The translations under genes were made by a program, and so were the position numbers. The notes under the pieces were generated by a model. That model saw only the letters and a program-made list of their open reading frames with translations. It had not been told where the DNA came from and did not search any database. A stretch of 55,652 bases of DNA from positions 1 to 55,652 of the forward strand of contig NZ_CACSKD010000023.1 in the NCBI RefSeq assembly GCF_902706285.1, in the 5' to 3' direction. Each line of letters opens with the position of its first letter. Position 1 is the first letter of the stretch. Shown here piece by piece: positions 42,875 to 51,273 of the stretch. This DNA comes from Rhizobium sp. 18055 (GTDB lineage: Bacteria > Pseudomonadota > Alphaproteobacteria > Rhizobiales > Rhizobiaceae).

Positions 42875-42936
42875 CGATGTCAATAAGCGCAATGTGTTGA
42901 ACCTAGATGACGAGGTAGGGCTCTCATACAACCGCT

Positions 42937-42959
42937 ACAATCTTGTCAGCCGTTTTTTT
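42937..42959. repeat. Direct repeat copy 2, candidate RepB-binding (parS-like) site
   Basis: 63 bases after the repC stop; 22 of 23 bases identical to 40392-40414. It may serve as a centromere-like site at the distal end of the repABC unit. The rest of 42875-43114 holds no gene I can support. Confidence 0.45.
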
Positions 42960-43114
42960 TGGAATTTTCCTCATAAATTACTGATGCTTATACGAGATGA
43001 GTGCGCGTAATTTCTCGTTGAATTGATGGCTGGGCCTGGTCTATGCCAATCGACGCGAGAGCGGCTTTTACGCTACCGGACGACGAAAGCTTTATCGCGG
43101 GTAGACGCCTGCCT

Positions 43115-43299
43115 TCACAGCAAACGTGCAGCACGACCGCTTCGACGGGTAGCGCTATTGTAATAGCTCGACGCCTGCTGCACTGAACGATGCCTCGACT
43201 GCTCCATGGCTTCGGGGAGGGGTATGCCGCGGTTAGCCGCTTCGGTCAGATATCCTGATCGTAGCCCATGTGCCGAAAACTCCGCAGGCTCCAGCCCCG
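43115..43299 (-). pseudogene. Remnant of a tyrosine recombinase (C-terminal about 60 residues)
   Basis: The frame encodes only the recombinase C-terminus: A-E-F-S-A-H-G-L-R-S-G-Y-L-T-E-A with the catalytic H-x-x-R, and R-H-R-S-V-Q-Q-A-S-S-Y-Y-N with the nucleophile tyrosine. It is nearly identical in protein sequence to the end of the intact recombinase at 43657-44997 but visibly diverged in DNA, so it comes from a related element rather than a fresh duplication. The 5' part is missing; the frame abuts an SDR gene remnant. Confidence 0.8.
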
Positions 43300-43611
43300 C
43301 CAAGCTACGCCGCAGCAAAGGCGGCGCTTGTCAGCTTCACCCGGAGCTGGGCCCTTGAACTGGCTGCGGGCGGAATAACGGTGAACGCCGTTTCGCCGGG
43401 GCCAACGGAGACGGCGTTGTTTCGGGCGAACAATCCTGTCGGCAGCGAGAGCGAAGCGCGTTACCTCTTCGGCGTTCCAATGGGCCGCTTCGGAAGACCG
43501 GAGGAAGTCGCTGGGGCAATCGAATTCGTGCTATCGGATGACGATGGGTTTATTACGGGGCAGACGCTTCATGTCGATGGCGGGGCCTCAATCGGCAAGT
43601 CTTCGTTGTAG
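43300..43611 (+). pseudogene. Remnant of a short-chain dehydrogenase/reductase (C-terminal about 104 residues)
   Basis: Begins abruptly at S-Y-A-A-A-K-A-A-L, the catalytic Y-x-x-x-K of SDR enzymes, and continues with G-G-I-T-V-N-A-V-S-P-G-P-T-E-T and the C-terminal G-F-I-T-G-Q-T-L-H-V-D-G-G-A. The Rossmann nucleotide-binding half (about 150 residues with T-G-x-x-x-G-x-G) is absent. It joins the recombinase remnant directly, so it looks like a recombination or deletion scar and is unlikely to make an active enzyme. Confidence 0.8.
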
Positions 43612-43656
43612 ATTCATCGCGGTCTATCTGGAGGCAGTGCCGGCCGATCCGCGTCT

Positions 43657-44997
43657 TCAAAGCATACGCGCAGCGCGCCCGCTTCGGCGGGTCGCGTTGT
43701 TGTAATAGCTGGAGGCCTGTTGCACCGAACGGTGTCGCGACTGCTCCATTGCTTCGGGGAGGGGGATCCCGCGGTTGGCGGCTTCCGTAAGATATCCCGA
43801 CCGCAACCCATGCGCCGAGAATTCCGCAGGGTCGAGTCCAGCCATCTCGGCCCGCTGCTTGACGATCGCATTGACCGCGCCCGGCTCCAGCGCCCGCTTC
43901 GAGACATTGCCCCAACGATCGATCTTCCGAAAAATACTCCCGCTTTCGATTCTTCCAGCCGCCATCCATGCGTTCAAAGCATCCACGGGCCGGCCCGTCA
44001 GATAAACGGCCTCATCGCTTTCGGCACCTGACGTCTTGGTGCGACCGAGATGGATGGCGAGAGAGGGGAGGGGAGGGGCTCCCTCGACGGTGATGGGTGG
44101 CTCGACGGTGAGCTGCTCCCTGCGCAGACCGGCAATCTCACTGCGACGACGACCGCCCGAGGCAAAAGCCACCATCAGGATTGCCCGGTCGCGGATGTCA
44201 CGAAGGCTGTCGGTGCTGCAGGTCGCGAGCAGCTTTGCCAGGACGTCGCCGGTGACGGCCTTCGCGCTCTTGCGTTTCCTTGGCCGCGGCGTTGCCCGAA
44301 CTGCGAGGCGTATCGCGGATTTCAGCGAAGGGGAGGAGAAGACGCCTGACAGCCCTCGCCATTTCGTCAGTGTCGACCAACTGGCGAGCCGCCGCCGCAC
44401 CGTGTCGGGTGCATGCGGTCCTGAAGATCGAAGAAAGCCTTGCTCGCGCAGGCTCTGCTCGACATCAGCTGGCATGCCGTGGTGAGGATCGATCTCGCGC
44501 TGGTCGGGCTGCCAGAGATGGTGGGCGACGAATTTCAGAGCCAAGGTTTCGGGCGCCGGCCAGGGGAGGGAGGCCCCGGTTGCGGCCAGCGACCATGCCT
44601 GCAGATAGGCAAGGTCGGAGGTGAGGGCGCGCAAGGTGTTTTCGCCCATGCCCTCGTTGACCAGGTGGCGCAGCGTTTCGATGTCTTGGTCGGTCAACAA
44701 TTCGGCCAGTTCGTCGCGCCGATCGATCGGCAGCACGCTGGCAATGGTGTCGAGTTCGTCGACGCGACGATCGACTGCGGTCTTGGAAATGGACGGTTTG
44801 GCCACAGAGAAACTCCGGATCGGCGGCTTTTGACGGCTGAGCGGCCGTGGGATTGCCGGATTCTTTCTGATTTGCGACTCGAGATCAATCACCTCCGATA
44901 ATAGATACTTATCGATGGTTAGAGGCCCAACCCGCGATCGTACCATGTGAAGAACCATAATATTCAGATGGAGTTCCTTTAAGAAATCATTTACCAT
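43657..44997 (-). CDS. Tyrosine-type recombinase/integrase (up to 446 aa)
   Basis: An intact tyrosine recombinase with all catalytic residues visible: Arg in S-G-G-R-R-R-S-E-I-A-G-L, H-G-L-R-S-G, R-H-R-S-V and the tyrosine in Q-A-S-S-Y-Y-N. The core-binding domain (E-N-T-L-R-A-L-T-S-D-L-A-Y-L-Q-A-W) lies about residues 110-190. The first 70 residues are less convincing, so the real start may be internal. It could mobilise this part of the plasmid or be a relic of an integrated element. Its start codon overlaps that of the divergent frame at 44996. Confidence 0.85.
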   Translation of the reverse strand: MVNDFLKELHLNIMVLHMVRSRVGPLTIDKYLLSEVIDLESQIRKNPAIPRPLSRQKPPIRSFSVAKPSISKTAVDRRVDELDTIASVLPIDRRDELAELLTDQDIETLRHLVNEGMGENTLRALTSDLAYLQAWSLAATGASLPWPAPETLALKFVAHHLWQPDQREIDPHHGMPADVEQSLREQGFLRSSGPHAPDTVRRRLASWSTLTKWRGLSGVFSSPSLKSAIRLAVRATPRPRKRKSAKAVTGDVLAKLLATCSTDSLRDIRDRAILMVAFASGGRRRSEIAGLRREQLTVEPPITVEGAPPLPSLAIHLGRTKTSGAESDEAVYLTGRPVDALNAWMAAGRIESGSIFRKIDRWGNVSKRALEPGAVNAIVKQRAEMAGLDPAEFSAHGLRSGYLTEAANRGIPLPEAMEQSRHRSVQQASSYYNNATRRSGRAARML

Positions 44998-45004
44998 GAT
45001 TTCA

Positions 45005-46135
45005 ATGGCTTATGAGATCGCGAAAATCAGCATGACCGCCCTGATGCGGCCGGCATTCGACGCTGGTATCGCTTTCACGCGCCTGGACGAGCGCATCGCC
45101 CGTTCGCCGGTCGGCCAAGGATGGATTGAGCGCTCCCACTTCGCCGATGCCTGTGCGTCCCTCTGGATCGACGGCGAACTCGTCCATCTCGAAGACCTCG
45201 TCCTCCACGACGCCACCCGTGATATCCGTACCCCCACTCACGAACTCACCATTGCCCGCGACGTTTTGAGGACCCGCCGGCGCATCGCATCCCAACTCCC
45301 CGGTTGGGCACTGTTACCCGAAGGCATTCGCACTTTGCGAAAAACTGCGGAGATCACATCTGCCGATGCGGACGAGGCGACGACGGCCGCTGCCAACCGG
45401 CGCCCAGTCGAGACAGATCCGGAAGGGGAGGCAGAGGATGGTGATGACGTCGAAAATCTCCCCGGTCTCGACTATGCCGCCATCGATGCGGTGCTCGCCC
45501 GATCGGAGGCAGCGATCGAGAACGCAACCCGTCCCGGCCGTGGCGGCGCGGCGGAAAAGGATCCGTTGGTCTATGATCTTGACTGGGACGAGGACGCCCG
45601 GCTCGATGAATGGCGCGGCGTGTTGCGCCAGACGGAGAACTTGCCGCCAGTGCTGCAGGCGATCATCGCCCTCGACGCCTGGAACGAGATTTTTGTCCTG
45701 CAGCATGTCCCCTGGCTCGGCCGACTGCTTTGTGCCTCGATTTTGCGGCAGGCCGGCGTCACCACCGGCACCCATCTCGCCGCCATCAACCTCGGCCTCA
45801 AAACCATTCCCGTCGATCGGCGCCGGCATCGCGATCGCGAGACCCGGCTGCTGGCCATTTCCCATGGGCTCCTTGCGGCCGCCGAGATTGGCTTGAAAGA
45901 GCATGACCGGCTGGCGCTGGCGAAGACAATGATGGACCGAAAGCTCGATGGGCGGCGGACGTCTTCAAAACTGCCGGAGCTGGTCGAGCTGGTAATGGCA
46001 AAGCCATTGGTGTCGGCCGGGATGGTGGCGAAAGCCCTCGGCGTCACGCCGCAGGCGGCGCGGCGGATTGTTTTGGAGCTCGGTCTGCGCGAGATGACGG
46101 GGAGGGGGAGGTTTCGGGCGTGGGGGGTGACTTGA
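45005..46135 (+). CDS. DUF1612 / helix-turn-helix protein, RHE_PE00001 family (376 aa)
   Basis: A rhizobial plasmid protein family usually found near repABC. The N-terminal half has the DUF1612 pattern (D-A-C-A-S-L-W-I-D-G-E-L-V-H-L-E-D-L-V-L-H-D, then R-D-I-R-T-P-T-H-E-L). The middle is acidic, then comes W-R-G-V-L-R-Q-T-E-N-L-P-P-V-L-Q-A. The last 60 residues form a helix-turn-helix (V-S-A-G-M-V-A-K-A-L-G-V-T-P-Q-A-A-R-R-I-V). A DNA-binding regulator is likely; targets are unknown. ATGs at 44996 and 45005 are both possible, and neither has a good ribosome-binding site. Confidence 0.8.
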   Translation: MAYEIAKISMTALMRPAFDAGIAFTRLDERIARSPVGQGWIERSHFADACASLWIDGELVHLEDLVLHDATRDIRTPTHELTIARDVLRTRRRIASQLPGWALLPEGIRTLRKTAEITSADADEATTAAANRRPVETDPEGEAEDGDDVENLPGLDYAAIDAVLARSEAAIENATRPGRGGAAEKDPLVYDLDWDEDARLDEWRGVLRQTENLPPVLQAIIALDAWNEIFVLQHVPWLGRLLCASILRQAGVTTGTHLAAINLGLKTIPVDRRRHRDRETRLLAISHGLLAAAEIGLKEHDRLALAKTMMDRKLDGRRTSSKLPELVELVMAKPLVSAGMVAKALGVTPQAARRIVLELGLREMTGRGRFRAWGVT

Positions 46136-46213
46136 TCTATCGCTAATATGAGATTTATTCTCTCGGAGTACGCAAGCTGCGGTACTATCAACCAAGCTCC
46201 TTCCCTCAGGCCT

Positions 46214-46705
46214 TCAATGCGCGGGAAAGATATTCCGCATGCGCTCGCGTAGCGCTTCCAAGATTCGCGCTGCCATTGCGTCGAAGGCCAACGTGTCTTC
46301 CTTTGATAGGCGCCGCTGCGGCCACATTTCAATGACCGTGGTTAAGCCCTCGGATTGCCATGGCTGGAATGAATAAGAGACCCCATCGGAATGAGCGTAA
46401 ACCTCATTGCGCAATCTTAAAATTCGGTCGTGCAAGATCTTTTCCTCGTCGGTCCACTTTATAAGCCGCGCCGGCAGACCCGGAAGACCGCGGGCCGTTG
46501 TGAACGGGCGAGCGTATGAAACGACAAGGGACGTCATGAACGCGGACTGCTGCAGGTAAATGCTGCCGCGCCGCTCCCATTCGTTGGAATGCCAGCCCTT
46601 CTTGATGAGGAAGCGCGCGCACTGAAGAGAATGGGCAATGTCCATGACGGAAATGCGGAACTTGTCGAACTGGCGTTTCTGATGAGGGTCGATCTCAACT
46701 AGCAT
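46214..46705 (-). CDS. Hypothetical helical protein, possible HEPN-like (163 aa)
   Basis: A predominantly helical protein (MLVEIDPHQKRQFDKFRISV at the start) with I-A-H-S-L-Q-C-A-R-F-L-I-K-K-G in the first third and a motif L-R-N-E-V-Y-A-H-S-D-G at residues 98-108. R-N followed by four residues and H is the catalytic signature of HEPN ribonucleases, but the fold assignment is a guess. It lies 66 bases downstream of the last gene of the GTPase operon on the same strand and could be co-transcribed. Confidence 0.6.
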   Translation of the reverse strand: MLVEIDPHQKRQFDKFRISVMDIAHSLQCARFLIKKGWHSNEWERRGSIYLQQSAFMTSLVVSYARPFTTARGLPGLPARLIKWTDEEKILHDRILRLRNEVYAHSDGVSYSFQPWQSEGLTTVIEMWPQRRLSKEDTLAFDAMAARILEALRERMRNIFPAH

Positions 46706-46771
46706 TTGGCGGTTCTACCCAAGAGGCTTTGGGCAGCACGCTCACTTGCGAACCTTCGAAAGGGAAAATCA

Positions 46772-49408
46772 TCAATCTCGCCAATCATATTTCGCTGGCC
46801 AGTCTTCATACAAATTGGAGACAGCTCGTGTGATGTCACTGCGGGCATCCAAGGGGAGGCGAGGGATCTCGTGGCTTAGCCTCTTGATATACTGTCCACC
46901 TTCATCATCTTTCGCGACGCGTCTAAGTAATCTCTGGAGGTCTCCTGCACGAAAGGCGGTCAATGCCAGATCGCCCGGCGACCAAGTACGAGATCTAAGA
47001 AAAGCGTCTACAAGTTCCCGTCTTGCAGATTTACATCTGTCCCAATCAAAAAACGGGATGAACCGGAGTAGATCTGGCACGTCATCTTCCTTAGCCAGTT
47101 CACGATATACAGCCGGAAATGTTGCAGCGATCACGGGCGAGACCGGCGATCCCCCGGATCTCAACAAGGTAGGCAAGAGCCTGCCAGATGCGCGTAGATG
47201 GGCTCCGCGATCAAGAGATTCTGCGTCAGAAAATAGCTGTGCGCAAGCAATCCCGGCATCGCGATCCATATCGAGCGAATATCGCTCGGAAAGAACGCGA
47301 GCAAAATCATCAATGGCATGAAGGAGGCGACTACGCGCCTTTTCAGCAGTTGCGCCAAAGGCAACCATATTCCGGTTGAAAAGCCGAGGCGGAAGGTCTT
47401 GGCCCAACCCGGCTTTAGCCAGGCGGCTTCCGTCCAGCTTTTCCCCAAGAAGGTCGAGTAAGTGAGCGATTGTGGTTGGCCCATTCTCCAAAGACTCCTC
47501 CCGAAGGCATCGTTCGATGACCCGCCATAGAAGGTCGCGCGCTTGATGCTGCGAGACCATAGGAAGAAGCCGTGAAACAACATCCAGATGCACCGATAGC
47601 GGCAACCAGATCTCGCCGGCTGCCCGCAACAGGATGTCCGAAGCGCTGTCTGGAATGCTGCGAACAATTTCCTCTGCCGAGTGATCATTGCGGAAGAAGG
47701 ATGCAAATTCATTTGTTGTGGCTCGCCGCAACAACTCCAAAAATAGATTTTCTTTCAACTTGGGACCTATAGATTGCTCATCGAGCAACCAATCGACATC
47801 TTCTTCTGTCGGCTCCAAGCCCGCGGCCAAAAGCTGGTCACGGCCTTGCGACGCGCCAAAGGTGACAAGCAAGTCGCGCAAGCGTCGATCGGCGCCAAGC
47901 TCATGAGCTCGATTGCTCAGTACGGGGATAAAACTCTCTGCAGCAAACATGCTGACTGCTGCGAGGTGGCGCGCTTCCTCGAGAAGTTCTTCGGTTGAGA
48001 GCGATGCGACCAGTGGTAGGAAGGCTTCGCGTTGAAAATCCTGTACGAGAGCAGGGAGCAGCGCTTCCTTGACGGCATCAAAACTATCTGGTGGAAGTTG
48101 CGGCAATATTTCAGCGACGCGTCTAATCATTGGTGCGCTGCTGGCGAGCGTCGCGGCGAGATCCACGCTGGACGAAATGAGACGCGAAAGAGCCAGCGGA
48201 TGGGCTTGAATAAGCGCATGTTCAGTCGCGTCGCCGAAGCCCACACGAAGACCGTTGGCAATTTGCGGTACAATTGCCGAAAGGGCACCTTGTGCGTCAG
48301 GTTGCTCGACCAACGCAATAGCCCCAGCTGGCGATTTTGCGGCAAGATCGCCAGCCGCATCGCCGATTGCCGGGAGGGCAGAAGCAAACGCCGATCCCCG
48401 CATTTTTTTTGTAAGCGCACCAATGAATTCCCAAGCTTCTGTCGCTGGAAAGGTCGACACAGCTCTATGGGCGGCTTCGGCGATGGCGGGCTGCAAGGAC
48501 GCAATGACCCCGGGGTCGGCACCCGATCTTGAGTTGGCGATATCCAATAGTCCCAGTGCCGCTGAAGGCGTTCGTTCCAGATTCTTGTGCAACTCCTCCC
48601 AGAGAAGAACAATGCGGAGCGCGGACGAGCTACCACTGTCTTCGGAGCCGACGAGACGAAGCTCCTGGTCGCTTAACAGCTTTGGAATCGGCTCGTGAAA
48701 CACACGGTCGATAATGGAGCGGGTCCAGCGGTGACGGGTGCTTGTCCCTCCTTTTGCATCAATGCGCCGACCCTCCCACTTTGCGAACCGGGAACGCGCA
48801 TCCTTTGGAGCGAATACGAGGTCAAAACTTCGACCTTCGATTTTCCGTGGTGACAGCGCAAAGGTGCAGACGGCAAATCGCTTCCGCATTGTCGGCCATA
48901 GCGCCGTTAACAGTCTCACGGTTATCAACTCAGGTTCAGGCGCATCGAAAATAGCGACCGGCTTGGCTTCTTCCAAGAAAATTGCCTCCAGTAACTCGTT
49001 TCCGGCGAAATCGGAAACCGATGGCAGCGGTGTGTGGCGCGCGTGAGTGACTGTCCCGCTTGTAGCGGTCATTGGCATCTCGGAGAGTGCAAGGCTGTCG
49101 AGGAAATCACTCAGTGTCGGCGATGACGACCATGTCTCGATCGGAATGACCAGGCTTAACGTTCTGACGCATCCAGCTCTTGGTACCGAGAGGTCCTGCC
49201 AGGTCCTTGCGAGGACGAAGAACTCGCCGCTGGGCAAAGGATAAGCTGTCAGATATGGATCGAATGCTTCGCCGGGCCTCAGCGGGCCAGCGACATCGGA
49301 AAGCCTATCAATGACCGCCTGATCTCCCTTGGAAATTTTCGCAGAAGAGCTCAGGAGTTGGTGTCCGTGCTTATATCCATGCAGTTGACTGGTGAACGTT
49401 CCTGTCAT
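46772..49408 (-). CDS. GAP1-like GTPase-associated protein (878 aa)
   Basis: A large protein opening M-T-G-T-F-T-S-Q-L-H-G-Y-K-H-G-H-Q-L-L, the type of N-terminus I associate with GTPase-associated protein 1 (GAP1-N) of predicted NTPase-based conflict systems. Residues 1-260 form this mixed alpha/beta module, with a second conserved part at V-C-T-F-A-L-S-P-R. Residues 270-878 are almost entirely helical and repeat-like, suggesting a scaffold. No enzymatic motif or membrane segment is visible. It starts 3 bases after the upstream GTPase gene. The family assignment is from sequence memory and needs a profile search. Confidence 0.7.
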   Translation of the reverse strand: MTGTFTSQLHGYKHGHQLLSSSAKISKGDQAVIDRLSDVAGPLRPGEAFDPYLTAYPLPSGEFFVLARTWQDLSVPRAGCVRTLSLVIPIETWSSSPTLSDFLDSLALSEMPMTATSGTVTHARHTPLPSVSDFAGNELLEAIFLEEAKPVAIFDAPEPELITVRLLTALWPTMRKRFAVCTFALSPRKIEGRSFDLVFAPKDARSRFAKWEGRRIDAKGGTSTRHRWTRSIIDRVFHEPIPKLLSDQELRLVGSEDSGSSSALRIVLLWEELHKNLERTPSAALGLLDIANSRSGADPGVIASLQPAIAEAAHRAVSTFPATEAWEFIGALTKKMRGSAFASALPAIGDAAGDLAAKSPAGAIALVEQPDAQGALSAIVPQIANGLRVGFGDATEHALIQAHPLALSRLISSSVDLAATLASSAPMIRRVAEILPQLPPDSFDAVKEALLPALVQDFQREAFLPLVASLSTEELLEEARHLAAVSMFAAESFIPVLSNRAHELGADRRLRDLLVTFGASQGRDQLLAAGLEPTEEDVDWLLDEQSIGPKLKENLFLELLRRATTNEFASFFRNDHSAEEIVRSIPDSASDILLRAAGEIWLPLSVHLDVVSRLLPMVSQHQARDLLWRVIERCLREESLENGPTTIAHLLDLLGEKLDGSRLAKAGLGQDLPPRLFNRNMVAFGATAEKARSRLLHAIDDFARVLSERYSLDMDRDAGIACAQLFSDAESLDRGAHLRASGRLLPTLLRSGGSPVSPVIAATFPAVYRELAKEDDVPDLLRFIPFFDWDRCKSARRELVDAFLRSRTWSPGDLALTAFRAGDLQRLLRRVAKDDEGGQYIKRLSHEIPRLPLDARSDITRAVSNLYEDWPAKYDWRD

Positions 49409-49411
49409 CGG

Positions 49412-50266
49412 CTAGGCACCGATGGCCCACGCTATGGGAAGGGTCAAATCCACATCTTTCCGCCACGCGCCAGTTTCCGTGTCGTAGACCGCAACCCACC
49501 CGTGGTCATCCAGGCCATGTTCGAGAAATCGATCGCGGAATTCCGGATCTACCGCGAGGTCACCGCCGACCACGCTCAGGCCGAAGACCTGGACGTCGAG
49601 CTTTTTAGTGTCCGATAGACGGCCAGCAAGCAGCGGGTATTCCCGGCCAAGGTAGGCAACCGGGCCCTGCTCGAACGTACCCGGATCCACTCTGTCCCAA
49701 GCTGCGACGATCACGGAGAGTTTTGGCTTCTTGCCATCTTGTCCATTCGCCATGGTCAGCTCAAGATATCGCACGAGTTCGCAGAGCATTACCTGGGTTG
49801 GAAGCTTCCCCCGGTCTTCCTCGACCCCCACTTTCGCGAGAAGGCTTCTCGATGTGACCCAATCCAGCGGTCGGACATCTAGGTCAGAACCCACGCGTAC
49901 AAATAGCAACGCTCCATGCCCATGGATCAGCTCGTCCATCCAGTCGGAGGCGATCTCGGAACTTGCGACGGCATTTTGCCAAAGCTCACCGGAGATGTCT
50001 GGTATCACTATCGCGGCGCGGCCGCTTCCATCGGGAGAGCAGACGACAACCTCGAAGTCGCGGCGGTCATCAGCATGTTCGCTGCGAGGGGCAAATCGCC
50101 CCTGAAACAGATGCTCCGCCGTGTCGAGAACAAATCCAATTTCAGAGGGTTGCTCTGCTGCGATCAGGCGGCAGTTTTTCGCGTCAAGCGAATGCCAAAG
50201 CCGCCCCACATAGTTCGTCTTACCTGAGTCGGGCCCTCCGAGCAGGATGATTGATTTGTCGTTCAT
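49412..50266 (-). CDS. P-loop GTPase of a conflict-type operon, DO-GTPase1-like (284 aa)
   Basis: A single-domain small GTPase-like protein: Walker A G-G-P-D-S-G-K-T-N-Y (residues 10-19), switch II D-I-S-G in I-V-I-P-D-I-S-G-E-L-W, and A-W-D-R at the position of the N-K-x-D specificity motif (V-I-V-A-A-W-D-R-V-D), so nucleotide preference is uncertain. The D-x-x-G box and the lack of membrane segments fit the 'double-GTPase' class described for predicted bacterial conflict systems. It overlaps the preceding GTPase gene by four bases. Confidence 0.75.
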   Translation of the reverse strand: MNDKSIILLGGPDSGKTNYVGRLWHSLDAKNCRLIAAEQPSEIGFVLDTAEHLFQGRFAPRSEHADDRRDFEVVVCSPDGSGRAAIVIPDISGELWQNAVASSEIASDWMDELIHGHGALLFVRVGSDLDVRPLDWVTSRSLLAKVGVEEDRGKLPTQVMLCELVRYLELTMANGQDGKKPKLSVIVAAWDRVDPGTFEQGPVAYLGREYPLLAGRLSDTKKLDVQVFGLSVVGGDLAVDPEFRDRFLEHGLDDHGWVAVYDTETGAWRKDVDLTLPIAWAIGA

Positions 50267-51273
50267 GAGTTCCGCCTATAGCTCAGAAAGGATCTTTCGC
50301 CGGAGGAGTTAGGCGACTGTGGCCAGAAATCCGGCCGGTCCACCGTCCGCTCAAGGGTGGACGAGATGAGATTGCTGAGTCCGAACCCCGGTGCGATTTT
50401 TGCGTCGTCTGAAAACGGCGCGATCGGGATAATTTCCGCTTCAAGCCCGTGCTTTCCAAATTCAGCCTGAATTCGGGTTAGCACAGCGTCGGAGACTTCG
50501 ACCAAATCACGGTGCGTCACGACCAGCAGTAACTTTGGAGACTGGCCATTCATAAGCGATCGCAGTCGACCCGCCAACTGCCCAAGACGGGTTATGGCCC
50601 CCTGGCGTAGTTCTCGATCGGACAAAATCCTCCCGTCGGCTACGAGCCAGACCACGTCGGCGGAGCGGACGAATTCGAGGCGATCGGTTCGGGAGGATCG
50701 AATAAGTGTCTTGGTCCATTCACCGGGCAAATCTGGTAGCGCTAGATCGAAGCATTTGCCATCTTCTGCTCTCCGAAGTCGAAGGTGCAAGAAACCGGGC
50801 TGACGTTCGTCAGCCATTTCTGTATGCACCGTCATTTCGTCGGGCGTCTGCCCATCGTTCCAGCGTCGGGCACCGCGGGAAATCTCCTCAAATGCCATGA
50901 GGCTTTGACTGTCGGCAAACGACCAGCGGCCCAACAGCGCATGTGACAACAACAGGTAGAGGCTCGCCAGGCAAGCCGTCTTCCCGGCTTCCGGATCCCC
51001 CAGAATACCAACGACGGTCACGTAACGACCTGCCATCATCGCCTCGATCACCTCCGGTTTCAGCGTCGAGCTTGGGGGAAATGATGGCAATTCTTCTGGT
51101 GTAGTCAGCACCGGGGCGCCAATACCGCTTTCAGAACCGTCAGGGGAGAGTGTAGCTTCGTCGCCTTCCCCTCGAACGGCTGTGCGGTTTGCGCAGGTTT
51201 CCGGATCATTTTCGAGAGCACAGCGACCGGTCTCGCCGACCGTGCATCCCTCATACTGACAGGCTTTGCTCAT
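50263..51273 (-). CDS. Second P-loop GTPase with N-terminal Cys cluster, DO-GTPase2-like (336 aa)
   Basis: Begins MSKACQYEGCTVGETGRCAL with cysteines at 5, 10, 18 and 27, a likely zinc-binding knob, then an unstructured linker to about residue 75. The GTPase has Walker A G-D-P-E-A-G-K-T-A (92-100), D-L-P-G (L-A-L-P-D-L-P-G-E-W) and T-H-R-D (V-V-T-H-R-D-L-V) as the N-K-x-D equivalent. The ATG at 51273 overlaps the stop of the upstream gene (ATGA), which decides the start over the 51339 alternative. Its product probably partners the GTPase encoded next. Confidence 0.75.
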   Translation of the reverse strand: MSKACQYEGCTVGETGRCALENDPETCANRTAVRGEGDEATLSPDGSESGIGAPVLTTPEELPSFPPSSTLKPEVIEAMMAGRYVTVVGILGDPEAGKTACLASLYLLLSHALLGRWSFADSQSLMAFEEISRGARRWNDGQTPDEMTVHTEMADERQPGFLHLRLRRAEDGKCFDLALPDLPGEWTKTLIRSSRTDRLEFVRSADVVWLVADGRILSDRELRQGAITRLGQLAGRLRSLMNGQSPKLLLVVTHRDLVEVSDAVLTRIQAEFGKHGLEAEIIPIAPFSDDAKIAPGFGLSNLISSTLERTVDRPDFWPQSPNSSGERSFLSYRRNS

